Shown: piece by piece, positions 1 through 8,868 of the stretch
Layout of the letters: each line of letters begins with the position of its first letter
Numbering within the stretch: position 1 is the stretch's first letter
Source: Balamuthia mandrillaris
Taxonomy: Eukaryota > Discosea > Longamoebia > Balamuthiidae
Direction: 5' to 3'
DNA: 32,129 bases
NCBI GenBank assembly: GCA_031835245.1
Contig: JAVKOQ010000502.1
Location: forward strand, 1 to 32,129
Program-made: the position numbers and the translations under genes
The notes under the pieces: generated by a model
The model's database searches: none
Told to the model about the DNA's origin: nothing
What the model saw: only the letters and a program-made list of their open reading frames with translations

Positions 1-434
1 CCGACACGCCGGGGATTCCGGTGCGGAGGGTGCTTTCGTTGGCGAGGATGGGGATGGCAACCAGTACAAAAACCAAGAGGAGCTTTGGGAGGCCATCTCC
101 GTCGCCGAAAACACGGAAGGAGGAAAGAAACTGGAGTGGTACCCTCGCGCTGGTATTATACATTTTTTTTCTCTCTTTTCTTTATTCTTTATTCTTTTTT
201 CTTTTTTTTCTCATTTTTTTTTCTGTTTCAAAAAAGAGAAATATTGGAAGGAGACGCCTGCCACCGTGGATGGCGTTTTGGGCGGCTTTGGCTTTCTGTC
301 GGAGATCGACATTACCAGCTCTGAGGCCTTTCTTTCGGCCTTCTTCTCTTCTGGGCTCCAACGTTCTGCTGCTCTAGGTTATCTTCATCGTGTTCTTCTT
401 GTTCTTCTTCTTCTTCTTCTTCTTGTTCTTCTTC

Positions 435-466
<32 letters not shown>

Positions 467-1360
467 CTTCTTCTTCTTCTTCTTCTTCTTCTTCTTCTTC
501 TTCTTCTTGTTCTTCTTCTTCTTCTTCTTCTTTTTGTTTCGTCCTCTTCTCTCGATCTCTCGGTCTTCGCTCTTCATTTTATTTGTTTGGTCTCTTCATT
601 CTTCTTATAGTTTTGTGATGCATGTATGTAAAAAGACTGTGGAGCAGGAATAGGCCGCATCACCAAAGATATGCTGTTAAAGCATTTTGAACGAGTGGAC
701 CTGGTTGAGCCCAATGCCGACTTTCTCAACAAAGCAAAAGAATTGTTGTCTCCTTGTCAATCCGAGTCTCATCGGTTCTCTCTTCTTCTCATTTCTCAGC
801 TTCTCCCACCTCTCTTCTCTTCTTACCTTTGAATTGTTTTCTTTTACTGATGAACGAGAAAAAAAAAAACAAAACAGAGTTGGAGAATACTTTAACAGTT
901 CGTTACAAGAGTTCGCTCCACAAACCGCTTTTTACGATGTTATATGGGTGCAATGGGTGATTGGTTATTTGACGGATGGTTCGTTTATGTCCTCTGTTGT
1001 TTCTATCTTCCTTGCTTACAAAGCAAACGAAAAACATCAGAGCATTTGGTTTCCTTTTTCAAGCGATGCAAAGCAGGTTTAAGAGAAGGTGGAATACTAA
1101 TAGTGAAAGATAATCTCATACGAAAGAGAGGCTTCTATGTGGATACACAAGACAGCAGCATTACAAGGTTCTTGTTCATTGCTAGAAACATTCCATTTTC
1201 GCTTTCATGTATTCTTACGTCAACAACAACTACTAACAACAGATCAGACGAATACTTGAAAGAGTTATTCAAGCAAAGCAACTTAGAGCTGCTAAAAGAA
1301 GAAGAGCAACAAGACTTTCCAGCAGGAATGATGCCCGTTCGCACTTATGCTCTTCGTTAG
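1..1360 (+). CDS. NTMT1: Alpha-N-terminal protein methyltransferase 1 (NTMT1/METTL11A-like), 5' end outside the window
   Basis: SAM-dependent enzyme that methylates the free alpha-amino group of proteins beginning, after Met removal, with X-Pro-Lys type ends; family members act in nucleus and cytosol. Exons by splice logic: 1-152 (reading from base 2), 237-377, 636-774, 878-978, 1041-1167, 1243-1360. All introns are GT-AG and frame-keeping, and the last has a perfect TACTAAC branch point near 1231. Joined exons give the family landmarks in order: KYWKETPATVDGVLGG, the SAM loop DCGAGIGRIT (the Asp codon is split by intron 2), VDLVEPNADFL, YDVIWVQWVIGYLTD, FFKRCKAGLREGG, IVKDN, and the typical C-terminal TYALR. 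The start codon lies left of the window, so at least the N-terminus is missing. It faces the bHLH gene tail to tail, with 55 bp between stops. The family assignment is secure; the substrate range is inferred. Confidence 0.93.
392..531 (+). repeat. (TTC)n trinucleotide microsatellite inside NTMT1 intron 2
   Basis: About 140 bases of nearly pure TTC/TTG repeats lie inside the intron at 378-635. They create apparent poly-Leu and poly-Phe reading frames that are not genes. The pyrimidine strand is the sense strand of the host gene. Confidence 0.95.
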
Positions 1361-1415
1361 TTTCTTCTCTGTCCTCTCACAAACAAACTAAAAACAAATC
1401 ATAAAAACAAAATTT

Positions 1416-3148
1416 TTACTGGCGACCAAAAGAAGAGGATGAAGCGGAAGAAGACTGGAATGAAGATACAGCAGATGACGGGGATGCGTAAGGATGAAGA
1501 GGAGGGGGAGGACAAGTATAAGTAAATGCAGAAGAAGATTGGTCTATCGGAGAGAAGGAGGAATGGAGCATGACAGCATCTGTTGGAGATTGTAGGTCTC
1601 TTCCTGGTTTGAAAGAAGGCACAAAATGAGAATCGTTGGAAAGAGGGGAGTGGAACACCGGACGTGAAGAAAACGCAGAGTTTTCGTTGTACGTAAAGGC
1701 TCTTTCTTTCTTTCTTTTGTCGTTGTTGTTGCTTTCGTCTTTGTCATCTTCATCGAAACTCGGATTGTTGGTATTCTTCGTTCGTCCTATCTTTTGCTTC
1801 TTCTTCTCATCATTTTCTTCATCGTCTACTTCGCCCGCTTTTTCCTGTTTGATCATTCTTGTTTGCCTTCTTCTTTCTCCTTCACTTTCTCCTTCTCTTT
1901 CTCCTTCTCTCTCTGCTTCTTCTGTAAAAGGAACAGGGATGTTGTGTTCTCTCAAAAGCGATTTGAGGAGCTCGTTTCTTCTGGAAAGGTGTTCCATCTC
2001 TCTTTTGAGCTGCACCATATGGTCCACGGTATTTTTCAAAATGGAGAGTTGAGTATCTTTTAAACCGTTTGAAGTTGGGACCATCTCTTTCAACTGCTCT
2101 AACATGATCTTCATTTCGCGTTTTCGTTTCCTTTCGATGGCGTTATGCTTCAGTCGTTGTTCTGAGGTTCTATAATTCCCGCTTTTATTATTGTTGTTAT
2201 TGTTGTTGGCAGAAGCAGACGGAGAAGAGGAAGCAGAATGAGGGCTTGAAGCTCGTTGCTGTTTGCTGTTTGTTACTTCGGGAGTGAATGGGGAAGCAGA
2301 GGGATGCGGGATGGGAGTGAAAAACGAAGGAGATGGAGAGGTGGAAGCAGAAGTAGAAGCGTGAGGAGAAGCATGGTGATGCAACGGTGAAAGAAGGGAA
2401 GACGAAATGGAAGATGAATAATGAGGAGGAGCAGGGTGGGCATATTGTTGTTGAGAAGAAGGCGAAGGAAAATGAGGAAGGGTATCGGCAAAGAGGCTGT
2501 CTGACGCGTTTGTCTCTTCCGGAGGAGCCTGTCTGAAACTGCCATAAAGAGAAGCAGCAGAGGGAACAGAAGAAGGAGCAGAAGCAGGAGGCGAAGTCAT
2601 TGCAAAAGTTGGACCAGGAGTCATTTTGGAGGAATAGGAGAAGGAAGCAGGGACGTTGGTGGAGGCGAAATGGTTGTTGTTTGACGGTAAACGTGAGGAC
2701 AAAGCAGACGAAGCAGAGGTGGAGGAGGCAAAAGGAAGACCACCAGCAGCGGGAGAAACACCTGGAAGTGACAGCGGAGCAACGGAATGGTCTATACACG
2801 CCATAGTGAAATTAGTTTAAGTGGTAATTTCAAAATAGATAAAAATACGAAGAAAAGAAGTTTACCAGAGTTATCTTTCCTCAAGGACCGGATCATAACG
2901 GCCGCGCTTTCGGATTCATAGTCACGGGTGCTTTTCTCTTTGCGGGAGTAGTCCTGCTGCTGCACGTGTTGGTGATGGGAGGAATGATGGTTGTGGTCAG
3001 GAAACTCTGTCAGCCTTTGCAGAACGCCGTCCTGGTCCAAAGTAATCCTTTGTTGTTGCGGCTGCTGAGGGGAGTAAGAAGAAACCATCGCCCCTCCTCC
3101 TGACGACGAGGAATGTTGAAGCAGGTGAGAGTGATGGTGATGACTCAT
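1416..3148 (-). CDS. Max/USF-like bHLH-leucine zipper transcription factor
   Basis: Predicted nuclear E-box binding factor of about 552 residues. Two exons: 2866-3148 and 1416-2791. The 74-bp intron (GT at 2865, AG at 2792) joins in phase 1 to give ...RKDNS-DHSVAPL. The basic region HNAIERKRKRE (near residues 310-320) has the His-x3-Glu-x2-x-Arg arrangement of class B factors that read CACGTG, and resembles HNALERKRR of Max. Helix-loop-helix follows (LEQLKEMVPTSNG, then a second helix with Leu/Val heptads running into LSRRNELLKSLL). N-terminal His, Gln and Ser/Pro-rich stretches and a highly charged Glu/Lys tail are low complexity and look disordered. I chose ATG 3148 because the frame upstream has only a GTG at 3220; a second ATG at 2804, inside the intron/exon junction, could start a shorter form if the intron is retained. 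Target genes cannot be seen. Confidence 0.85.
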
Positions 3149-3681
3149 ATATTTTTTTGTAAGCGTACTAGAGACGCTATTATTTTGTTGTTTTGTGGCA
3201 GCTGCCCAAAAGGGGTGCACTTCGAAACAAGGTGTGATCGTGTGGTAACAAAGCTACACCTGACCAGAGTCACCGGATTTGATTGTAGCGTGATTGCTGG
3301 TATCTCTTGTTTTTTTTTGGTCCCCTGTTTGTCAGCCCGTTCTTTTTTTTTCGTCTTTAATGCAATTTAGTTTTATAATTAGCGTTACCGCAATTTTGTG
3401 AATGAGAGGGGACCCTCGCCCGATATTTCGATCGGATGACGTAATCTTTTCTTTCATAGATTTATCGATCTGGAATTTCTCCCGATCGATTATCATGTCG
3501 TCATGGGTCTGTTGTGGCAACAGCCTTTCTCAGGGATGGACGTCTGTTTGTTGAAGCGATGAACAAAACTGTTATTCAATGTACACGGTATGCATGCTCG
3601 TTAAAACATAGTAAGATAAAATACAAATGCAAAAAAACAAAAAACAAAAAAACAAAACAAAAAATAAAACAAAACAAAACT
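3149..3681. promoter_or_regulatory. 533-bp intergenic region upstream of the bHLH gene
   Basis: No coding or RNA gene seen. It holds the 3' flank of the Frizzled-like gene (A-rich at 3601-3680) and the upstream region of the bHLH gene. Visible elements are an inverted pair CGATCGG (3429-3435) and CCGATCG (3482-3488), a TGACGTAA half-palindrome near 3437, and one ATGTCGTCAT (3495-3504), a decamer that recurs upstream of other genes in this window. Confidence 0.45.
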
Positions 3682-4807
3682 TTAGATCTCGTCCTCTTCT
3701 TCCTCATTCTTGATGGTCATTACCATGGTGGTGTTGCTGTTCTTCCTGTTCTTGCCCGAGCGTCGGCTGGATCCTGTGCCTGAGCTTTCCGACGCTCCCT
3801 TCTCCACCACTTCCTTCATCCGCGAAATAACGCTCTTTGGCCATTCCCCTAGGGATGCGCCCTCCTGCGGGGCCATCGCTCTTATCATCTCCCTCCAGAA
3901 CTTGAGAATGTTGAATGAGATGAAGTTGACAAAGAGAGATAAGCCCAACGCCGAGAATCCAAGGGCTCGCAATATAACCAACGGGTAGTTGGTGGTGGAG
4001 AGGTCCAAGGAACAGCTGTCCGCCGGATAGTAGGGATAAGGGAGGAAGAGGAGGCAGGAGTAATAGTCCTCATAGCCCTCATTGATCTGCTCTTTGTTGG
4101 ATTCGGTGACGACAGTGTAGCTGAAGATGAAGAGGTAGACGCAGAGCTGCACCAACACGAAGAGCAGGAGGCGGGTGTAGACGCCGGCAAGCTTTACTCT
4201 GGTGCGGCGCTCCTGGGTCTTGCAGAACATTGGGAGGAGGCGGCAGAGAGAGAGTATGAAACAGATGGTGCCGGCCAGCAGCAACAAGCCGATTGGAATG
4301 AACCAAAAGGCCAATTGATAGGCATTTGAGTCTTCATACGAAAGGAAACAACTATGTTGGACGAATAGTTAGAACGAAAGGGGCACTATGGAATGAGTGA
4401 AACGACAAAAGCAAAAGCCAGAAACTAGAGAAACTTACAAGGAGCCTCCATTCGGGAAGGCTATGCGGTCAGCGGCAAGTGGAATGATGGTAAAGATGGC
4501 AGGAAGACTCCATGCCACTATGTGGTATATGATTGGCTTCACTCGACGATACTTTTCAGTCATTCCTGGTAACACCACCTGAAAGCAAAACATAAGAGGA
4601 ACGTACATGAAAAGAAGAAAAAGAAAAAGAAAATAATGAAGAAGAAGAAGAATGGTGAGACGAAGATGAAGAAGAAACAGAAATAAACGAAAGAGGAAGA
4701 GTACCTCAGACATGATATTAAATACAACGATAGCCCACCAAAAGGTGCCAGACAAGAAGCCAAACTGCAAAATGGCGCCTTATTTCGTGACCATGATTAG
4801 CCGCTGT

Positions 4808-4853
<46 letters not shown>

Positions 4854-6115
4854 TAGAGAGGAACAAACCTTGAAGGCTGCACCAAGGACCTTTCACAAGA
4901 AGGTTGTCAACATCAAAGACGATGGCCACTGCATCCGCTGGATTCTGTTTTGCTCCCGCTGATTGTTGTGTTATGGTTATTCTTGGCAGGAAGTCCGTCC
5001 CTCCGTCACACCACACCTTTTTTTTTTTGTTTTGGTTGGACGTTAGGTTCGAACAAAAGGAGAAGAAGAACAAGTACAGAAAGAGTGAAGATGAACGGAG
5101 AGAAAGAATAGAACCTCCTCAGTTCCAACAAAAGTAGGAAGAATGAATGCCAAGGAAGCCACGTGAGCGCTCGCTGCTGTCATCAAGATGAGGTTCGAGG
5201 GGAAGGCACGCAGACGCGGATGACCGAGATAGGATATTACCAAGATAAAGCTTCCTCCCTTTCGTTTAAAGAAGCAAAACACGGGTAAACATCAGCAGGA
5301 GAAGGAGAAGGAGAAGGAGAAGGAGAAGGAGAAGGAGAAGGAGAAGGAGAAGGAGAAGGAGAAGGAGAAGGAGAAGGAGAAGGAGAAGAAGAAGAAGAAG
5401 AAAGGAGTGGACAAACCCAAGAGAGCCAGCCAAATACAGCTTGCATTATCTCCAAAGTGTCATACTGCTTTTCCGTCAAGGAGGGAAGCGGACATTCAAA
5501 CACGCACTGGCTGTCCTCGTTCTTCACAAGTGGTTCCTCGCAGGTGGTCCCCAAACCTTTCTGTCTCTCGTTGGCCAAACATTGAGCCACCCCGCTGACC
5601 TCCTGCGAAGTGTTCAGAGCTAGCGGAGCGGTGAAGGTGTAATTCTCGGCTTCGAAGAAGGCGATGTTGAGAGGAGCGTCGTCCGGCATATCACAAGACC
5701 AAGTGGCCCACGTTTGGTTCTTGGGAAGCATGAGGCCAACTCCTGGTGGTAAGTTTATAGCTGTTGCTATTTCCGTGCATTTGTCCACTGGGGGATGGAG
5801 AGTAAGAGAAAGGGAAAGCGGAACAAAGAGGGAGAGAGGAGCTACCAAAATGCTGACAAACGGAGCGACATGTTTGTTGAGGGATGGCCACGGGTTGGCC
5901 GTTCACCATGACACAGGGCCTCAAATAGCCCATGCACACCATTTGCATGCCTTCATCCGCGCAAATGCCCAAGTCGGGAGCCAGCAGCTGTGCGGAGGTG
6001 CTCCTATCCACTGCGATGGCTTCCATGTCATCCATCCCATTCACAAGTTGCTCCGCTTCTAACCCGTTGTTGAGCCAGTAGGGAACGTAAACCCAGTCCC
6101 CAGCTACATTGGAAA

Positions 6116-6156
<41 letters not shown>

Positions 6157-6356
6157 AAGAAGTGTGTTGGCGGAATAGCGTTACTCTTGTTCAAAAAGAC
6201 ATAGAGGCGGAAAAAAAAACGGTACGCACGTTTCAAACCAAACTCTTGGCACACGAGTGGGAAGCCACTCCATTTAACGCACGTTCCCTGTGCGTTGCCC
6301 AGCTGAGAGAAGCTCAACAACAAGCATAACCCCAACAACACTCTCAGCGCTACCAT
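3682..6356 (-). CDS. Frizzled/Smoothened-like seven-transmembrane receptor with cysteine-rich domain
   Basis: Predicted plasma-membrane receptor of class F GPCR type, 643 residues, related to the Dictyostelium fsl family. Eight exons by splice logic: 6230-6356, 5846-6103, 5417-5787, 5115-5258, 4869-5016, 4705-4778, 4439-4578, 3682-4351; all introns GT-AG and in phase. Signal peptide about 1-23 (VLLGLCLLLSFSQLGNAQG). The CRD follows, with CMGYLRPC, then TCRSVCQHF and KC, as in Frizzled CRDs. Helix 1 spans the exon 3/4 join (MQAVFGWLSW-GGSFILVISYL), followed by the family-typical HPRLRAFPS. Later helices include GTFWWAIVVFNIMSE, YHIVAWSLPAIFTIIPLAA, FWFIPIGLLLLAGTI, LLLFVLVQLCVYLFIF and LRALGFSALGLSLFVNFISF. 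I see no KTxxxW Dishevelled-binding motif; the tail is short, Ser/Lys-rich and ends in an acidic cluster. Ligand unknown. Head-to-tail upstream neighbour is the F-box/ankyrin gene. Confidence 0.9.
4811..4850. repeat. (AG)20 microsatellite in intron 5 of the receptor gene
   Basis: Pure dinucleotide run inside the intron at 4779-4868. Read on the sense (-) strand it is (CT)20, directly upstream of the acceptor side. Confidence 0.95.
5297..5403. repeat. (GGAGAA)n hexamer microsatellite in intron 3 of the receptor gene
   Basis: About 95 bases of perfect 6-bp repeats, then a short GAA run, inside the intron 5259-5416. On the sense strand it is TTCTCC, so again pyrimidine. Confidence 0.95.
6116..6155. 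repeat. (GA)n microsatellite in intron 1 of the receptor gene
   Basis: Slightly interrupted GA run inside intron 6104-6229; CT on the sense strand, close to the 3' splice site. Confidence 0.9.
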
Positions 6357-6694
6357 GCTGTGTGTGGTTTTTTTTTTTTTGTTCACTGCTTTCAAGCCGG
6401 TTAAAAAAACTCTAACCGATAAAAAACGGATCTTCCTTGAGGCTTTGGTTGCCCCTAGCATCAATACAAACGTATTGAAGAATGGCGTCCGCCAATAGGG
6501 TATTTGGGCATAGCGTTAATAATGAACGATTACTAAAGTTCAAATAAACTCGACACAAAATAGAATGGGTAGACCTGCATTTCGCAGTTGCTTTCCTCGT
6601 GTTCTCTGACGGGAAAGGAACTAGATAGCAACGGACCCGTTGGCAAGACGGTCCGCTTCCCGAGAAATGCGAACACCATGCGAAAAAAAAAAAG
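6357..6694. other. 338-bp intergenic region between receptor start and F-box/ankyrin stop
   Basis: Nothing recognisable beyond a T-run (6369-6380) immediately upstream of the receptor start codon and A-rich sequence near 6686. No RNA gene or reading frame worth calling. Confidence 0.4.
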
Positions 6695-8248
6695 TCAAAC
6701 ATGGTTTGGTTCTTTAGCTCTGGTATCCGCTTGGATGGATGAAGTATGCAAGACCCTGCTCCTCATCTCCTCTTGCTTCAGGTGGGCACGCAGCTCCTGT
6801 AGCGTATGCCCGTTGGCCGGACAAGGCGGCTGTGCCTCCATGCACATCCAATGCAACAACTTCCACCGCCCAAGCTCGGCCGCCGTCTGGCTTGTCACAC
6901 TTCCCCACCTACAGGGCGGCTGCGCCTCCTCCCGCATCCAACGCAACATGGCCATCCTGTTTTTTGGAGCCTTCACAGCAGCTTCGCTCGTTGCGGTGTC
7001 CCAATGAAATGGCGGAGTCACCTCCATGCGAAGGAACTTGAGCATCTCCAGATGTCCCTTGCTGGCCGCTCTCATACAAATGCCCCCGTAGAGACAGGCA
7101 TTCTCCAGGGCCTCTGCTCCTCGCTCTTGCACCAACCAACGCAGCACCTCGATGTGCCCGCCCTCTGCCACCCCACCCACTGCGCTGTCCTCCCAGGGAC
7201 ATCCCACAGCAAACAGCCATTGCAGGACGTGAAGCTGCCCTCCTGCGGCAGCCCGGGCGGAGACCACCCTGTCCAACTTGCCCCCACGGGCCACCAGCCA
7301 TTGCAAAGCCTCCAGGTGGCCCCCACCGGCAGCTGCGGCGCAGGCTTGCCTGTTCCCGTCGAAGACAAGGCCAAGCTTGTCCTGCAACCACTCCAAAATG
7401 TCCACCCTGCCTCCTCCTGCTGCTGCGGCAAAAAGCGGATATCCTTCTGCCATGCTGGCAGCAGGATTATAGCCAAGCTCCCCCACAACCCATCTCAGCA
7501 AGTGAAAGTGACCCCCTTCCGCAGCAAACCAGAATGGGCGTATCAAATCCAGGTGCCGCAGATTCTGTTCGTTTTCGGTGCTGTCTTCTCCGTCATCTGG
7601 GGCAAGGGCATGAACAGCAGCAGCATTCCTTGCTTCGATCTCGTGCTTCATCCACTTCAACGTTTCCAACTGTCCACCACGAGCTGCGGCAGCCACGCAA
7701 GAGGAGCAGAACACATCCTTGAGCACACTGCCTTTCAGTGGAATGCTGGCCATCCATTGCAGAATGTGAGTGTGCCCGACAAAAGCCGCAGTTTCAAGCA
7801 CTCGGAACTCGAAGCTGCCTATTTGCCAGCTTTCCAAGTGTTGGTGGAGCCACTGAAGGACGTGCAAGTGCCCCGCTTTTGCTGCTTCTTCTCCCAAGCG
7901 CTTCACCTTTCCAAGCTGGTACCAACGCAGGTCATGGGCCAGAGCTTGCAGCACGTGCACACGCCCTGTGGCTGCCGCCACCAGGAAGAGCTTCGTTGAA
8001 GGAACGGCCAACAACCCGCACCCCGTTGCCCACTCCCAGAGCGTGTCCGCTTCGTTGGTGTTTGGCGCAAGGGCAAGAATGGTTCTTGCTCCGAGGCGGT
8101 TCCTTCTGTCCGGCGGGATGCACTCCCGCCAGCGACGGCAAACTTGGGAGAGCAGCCCAGCCAGGCCCTCTGGCAGCAGCTCGGTGAGTATGAAGCTGAG
8201 GAGCTCCTCGGGGAGCTCCTCAACAACCGCAGCGTCGTTCTCGCTCAT
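6695..8248 (-). CDS. F-box protein with ankyrin-type repeats, single exon
   Basis: Uninterrupted 517-residue protein starting at ATG 8248. Residues about 9-45 form an F-box (LPEELLSFILTELLPEGLAGLLSQVCRRW pattern), which in the family binds Skp1 within an SCF ubiquitin ligase. The remainder is a chain of ankyrin-like units with recurring AAxxGHLHVLQWL, GGHLEALQWL, GGHIEVLRWL and GHLEMLKFL cores, one bearing GCPW. The family role would be recruitment of substrates for ubiquitination; the substrate is unknown. The gene is intronless and visibly more GC-rich than its neighbours, which otherwise average several introns each. Proteins of this exact make-up (F-box plus GCPW-type ankyrin repeats) occur in amoebae and in giant viruses that infect them, so transfer in either direction is possible but cannot be judged here. 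Antisense frames across it are shadows of its codon bias. Confidence 0.85.
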   Translation of the reverse strand: MSENDAAVVEELPEELLSFILTELLPEGLAGLLSQVCRRWRECIPPDRRNRLGARTILALAPNTNEADTLWEWATGCGLLAVPSTKLFLVAAATGRVHVLQALAHDLRWYQLGKVKRLGEEAAKAGHLHVLQWLHQHLESWQIGSFEFRVLETAAFVGHTHILQWMASIPLKGSVLKDVFCSSCVAAAARGGQLETLKWMKHEIEARNAAAVHALAPDDGEDSTENEQNLRHLDLIRPFWFAAEGGHFHLLRWVVGELGYNPAASMAEGYPLFAAAAGGGRVDILEWLQDKLGLVFDGNRQACAAAAGGGHLEALQWLVARGGKLDRVVSARAAAGGQLHVLQWLFAVGCPWEDSAVGGVAEGGHIEVLRWLVQERGAEALENACLYGGICMRAASKGHLEMLKFLRMEVTPPFHWDTATSEAAVKAPKNRMAMLRWMREEAQPPCRWGSVTSQTAAELGRWKLLHWMCMEAQPPCPANGHTLQELRAHLKQEEMRSRVLHTSSIQADTRAKEPNHV

Positions 8249-8455
8249 TTGCCTTTCTTTTTTTTTAATTCACTTATTGTGTGCAATGAAATAAAGCGTT
8301 GAACTTCAACGACAGCAACAAAGGAGGAGGGAGTGGTCTTCTGGAAGTTTTGTTTGAAAGGGTGCTTGACTTTTCTTCCACTAGAACTACTATCCACGTT
8401 TGTGGAAAGAAAGAAACAACAAGATTATTATAAGAAACGACAAGAAATATATATT

Positions 8456-8834
8456 TCAACCAAAGAAAGAAGTGCCTCGTTTGGCAGTATAATGAATGAC
8501 GTAGATGGGGAGTATCTGTCCTGGAGAGAATACCACTATTTCCTTTCCTTTTAAAACACAACAGTCAGCACAAAGACCAAACACAAAGAGGAACAGAGCA
8601 AGACGAACCACAAGGAGATGTGTGAGAGTCAAATCCCTCTCGGCAGGGAACTCCCGTCTCCACTCGTGATAGCTTGCAAGCGCGCCCCACTAATACTTTG
8701 CATAACAAAAGTTTGTTGCCACCGCGAACGTAGGGCATGGAATAGCTGCTGTACTCGCTAAAGTAGATCCCTTTGCCATAAAATCCCATATTTCCTGTTG
8801 ATGCTCCTGTTTATTGTTGTCGTTAGAAAACCAA

Positions 8835-8868
<34 letters not shown>

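Noticed and set aside
266-653. Poly-Leu and poly-Phe reading frames
   Set aside because: They are produced by the TTC microsatellite inside an NTMT1 intron; splice sites on both sides join conserved coding sequence.
6806-7999. 397-codon open frame antisense to the F-box/ankyrin gene
   Set aside because: It has no recognisable domain and mirrors the GC-rich codon use of the real gene on the other strand.
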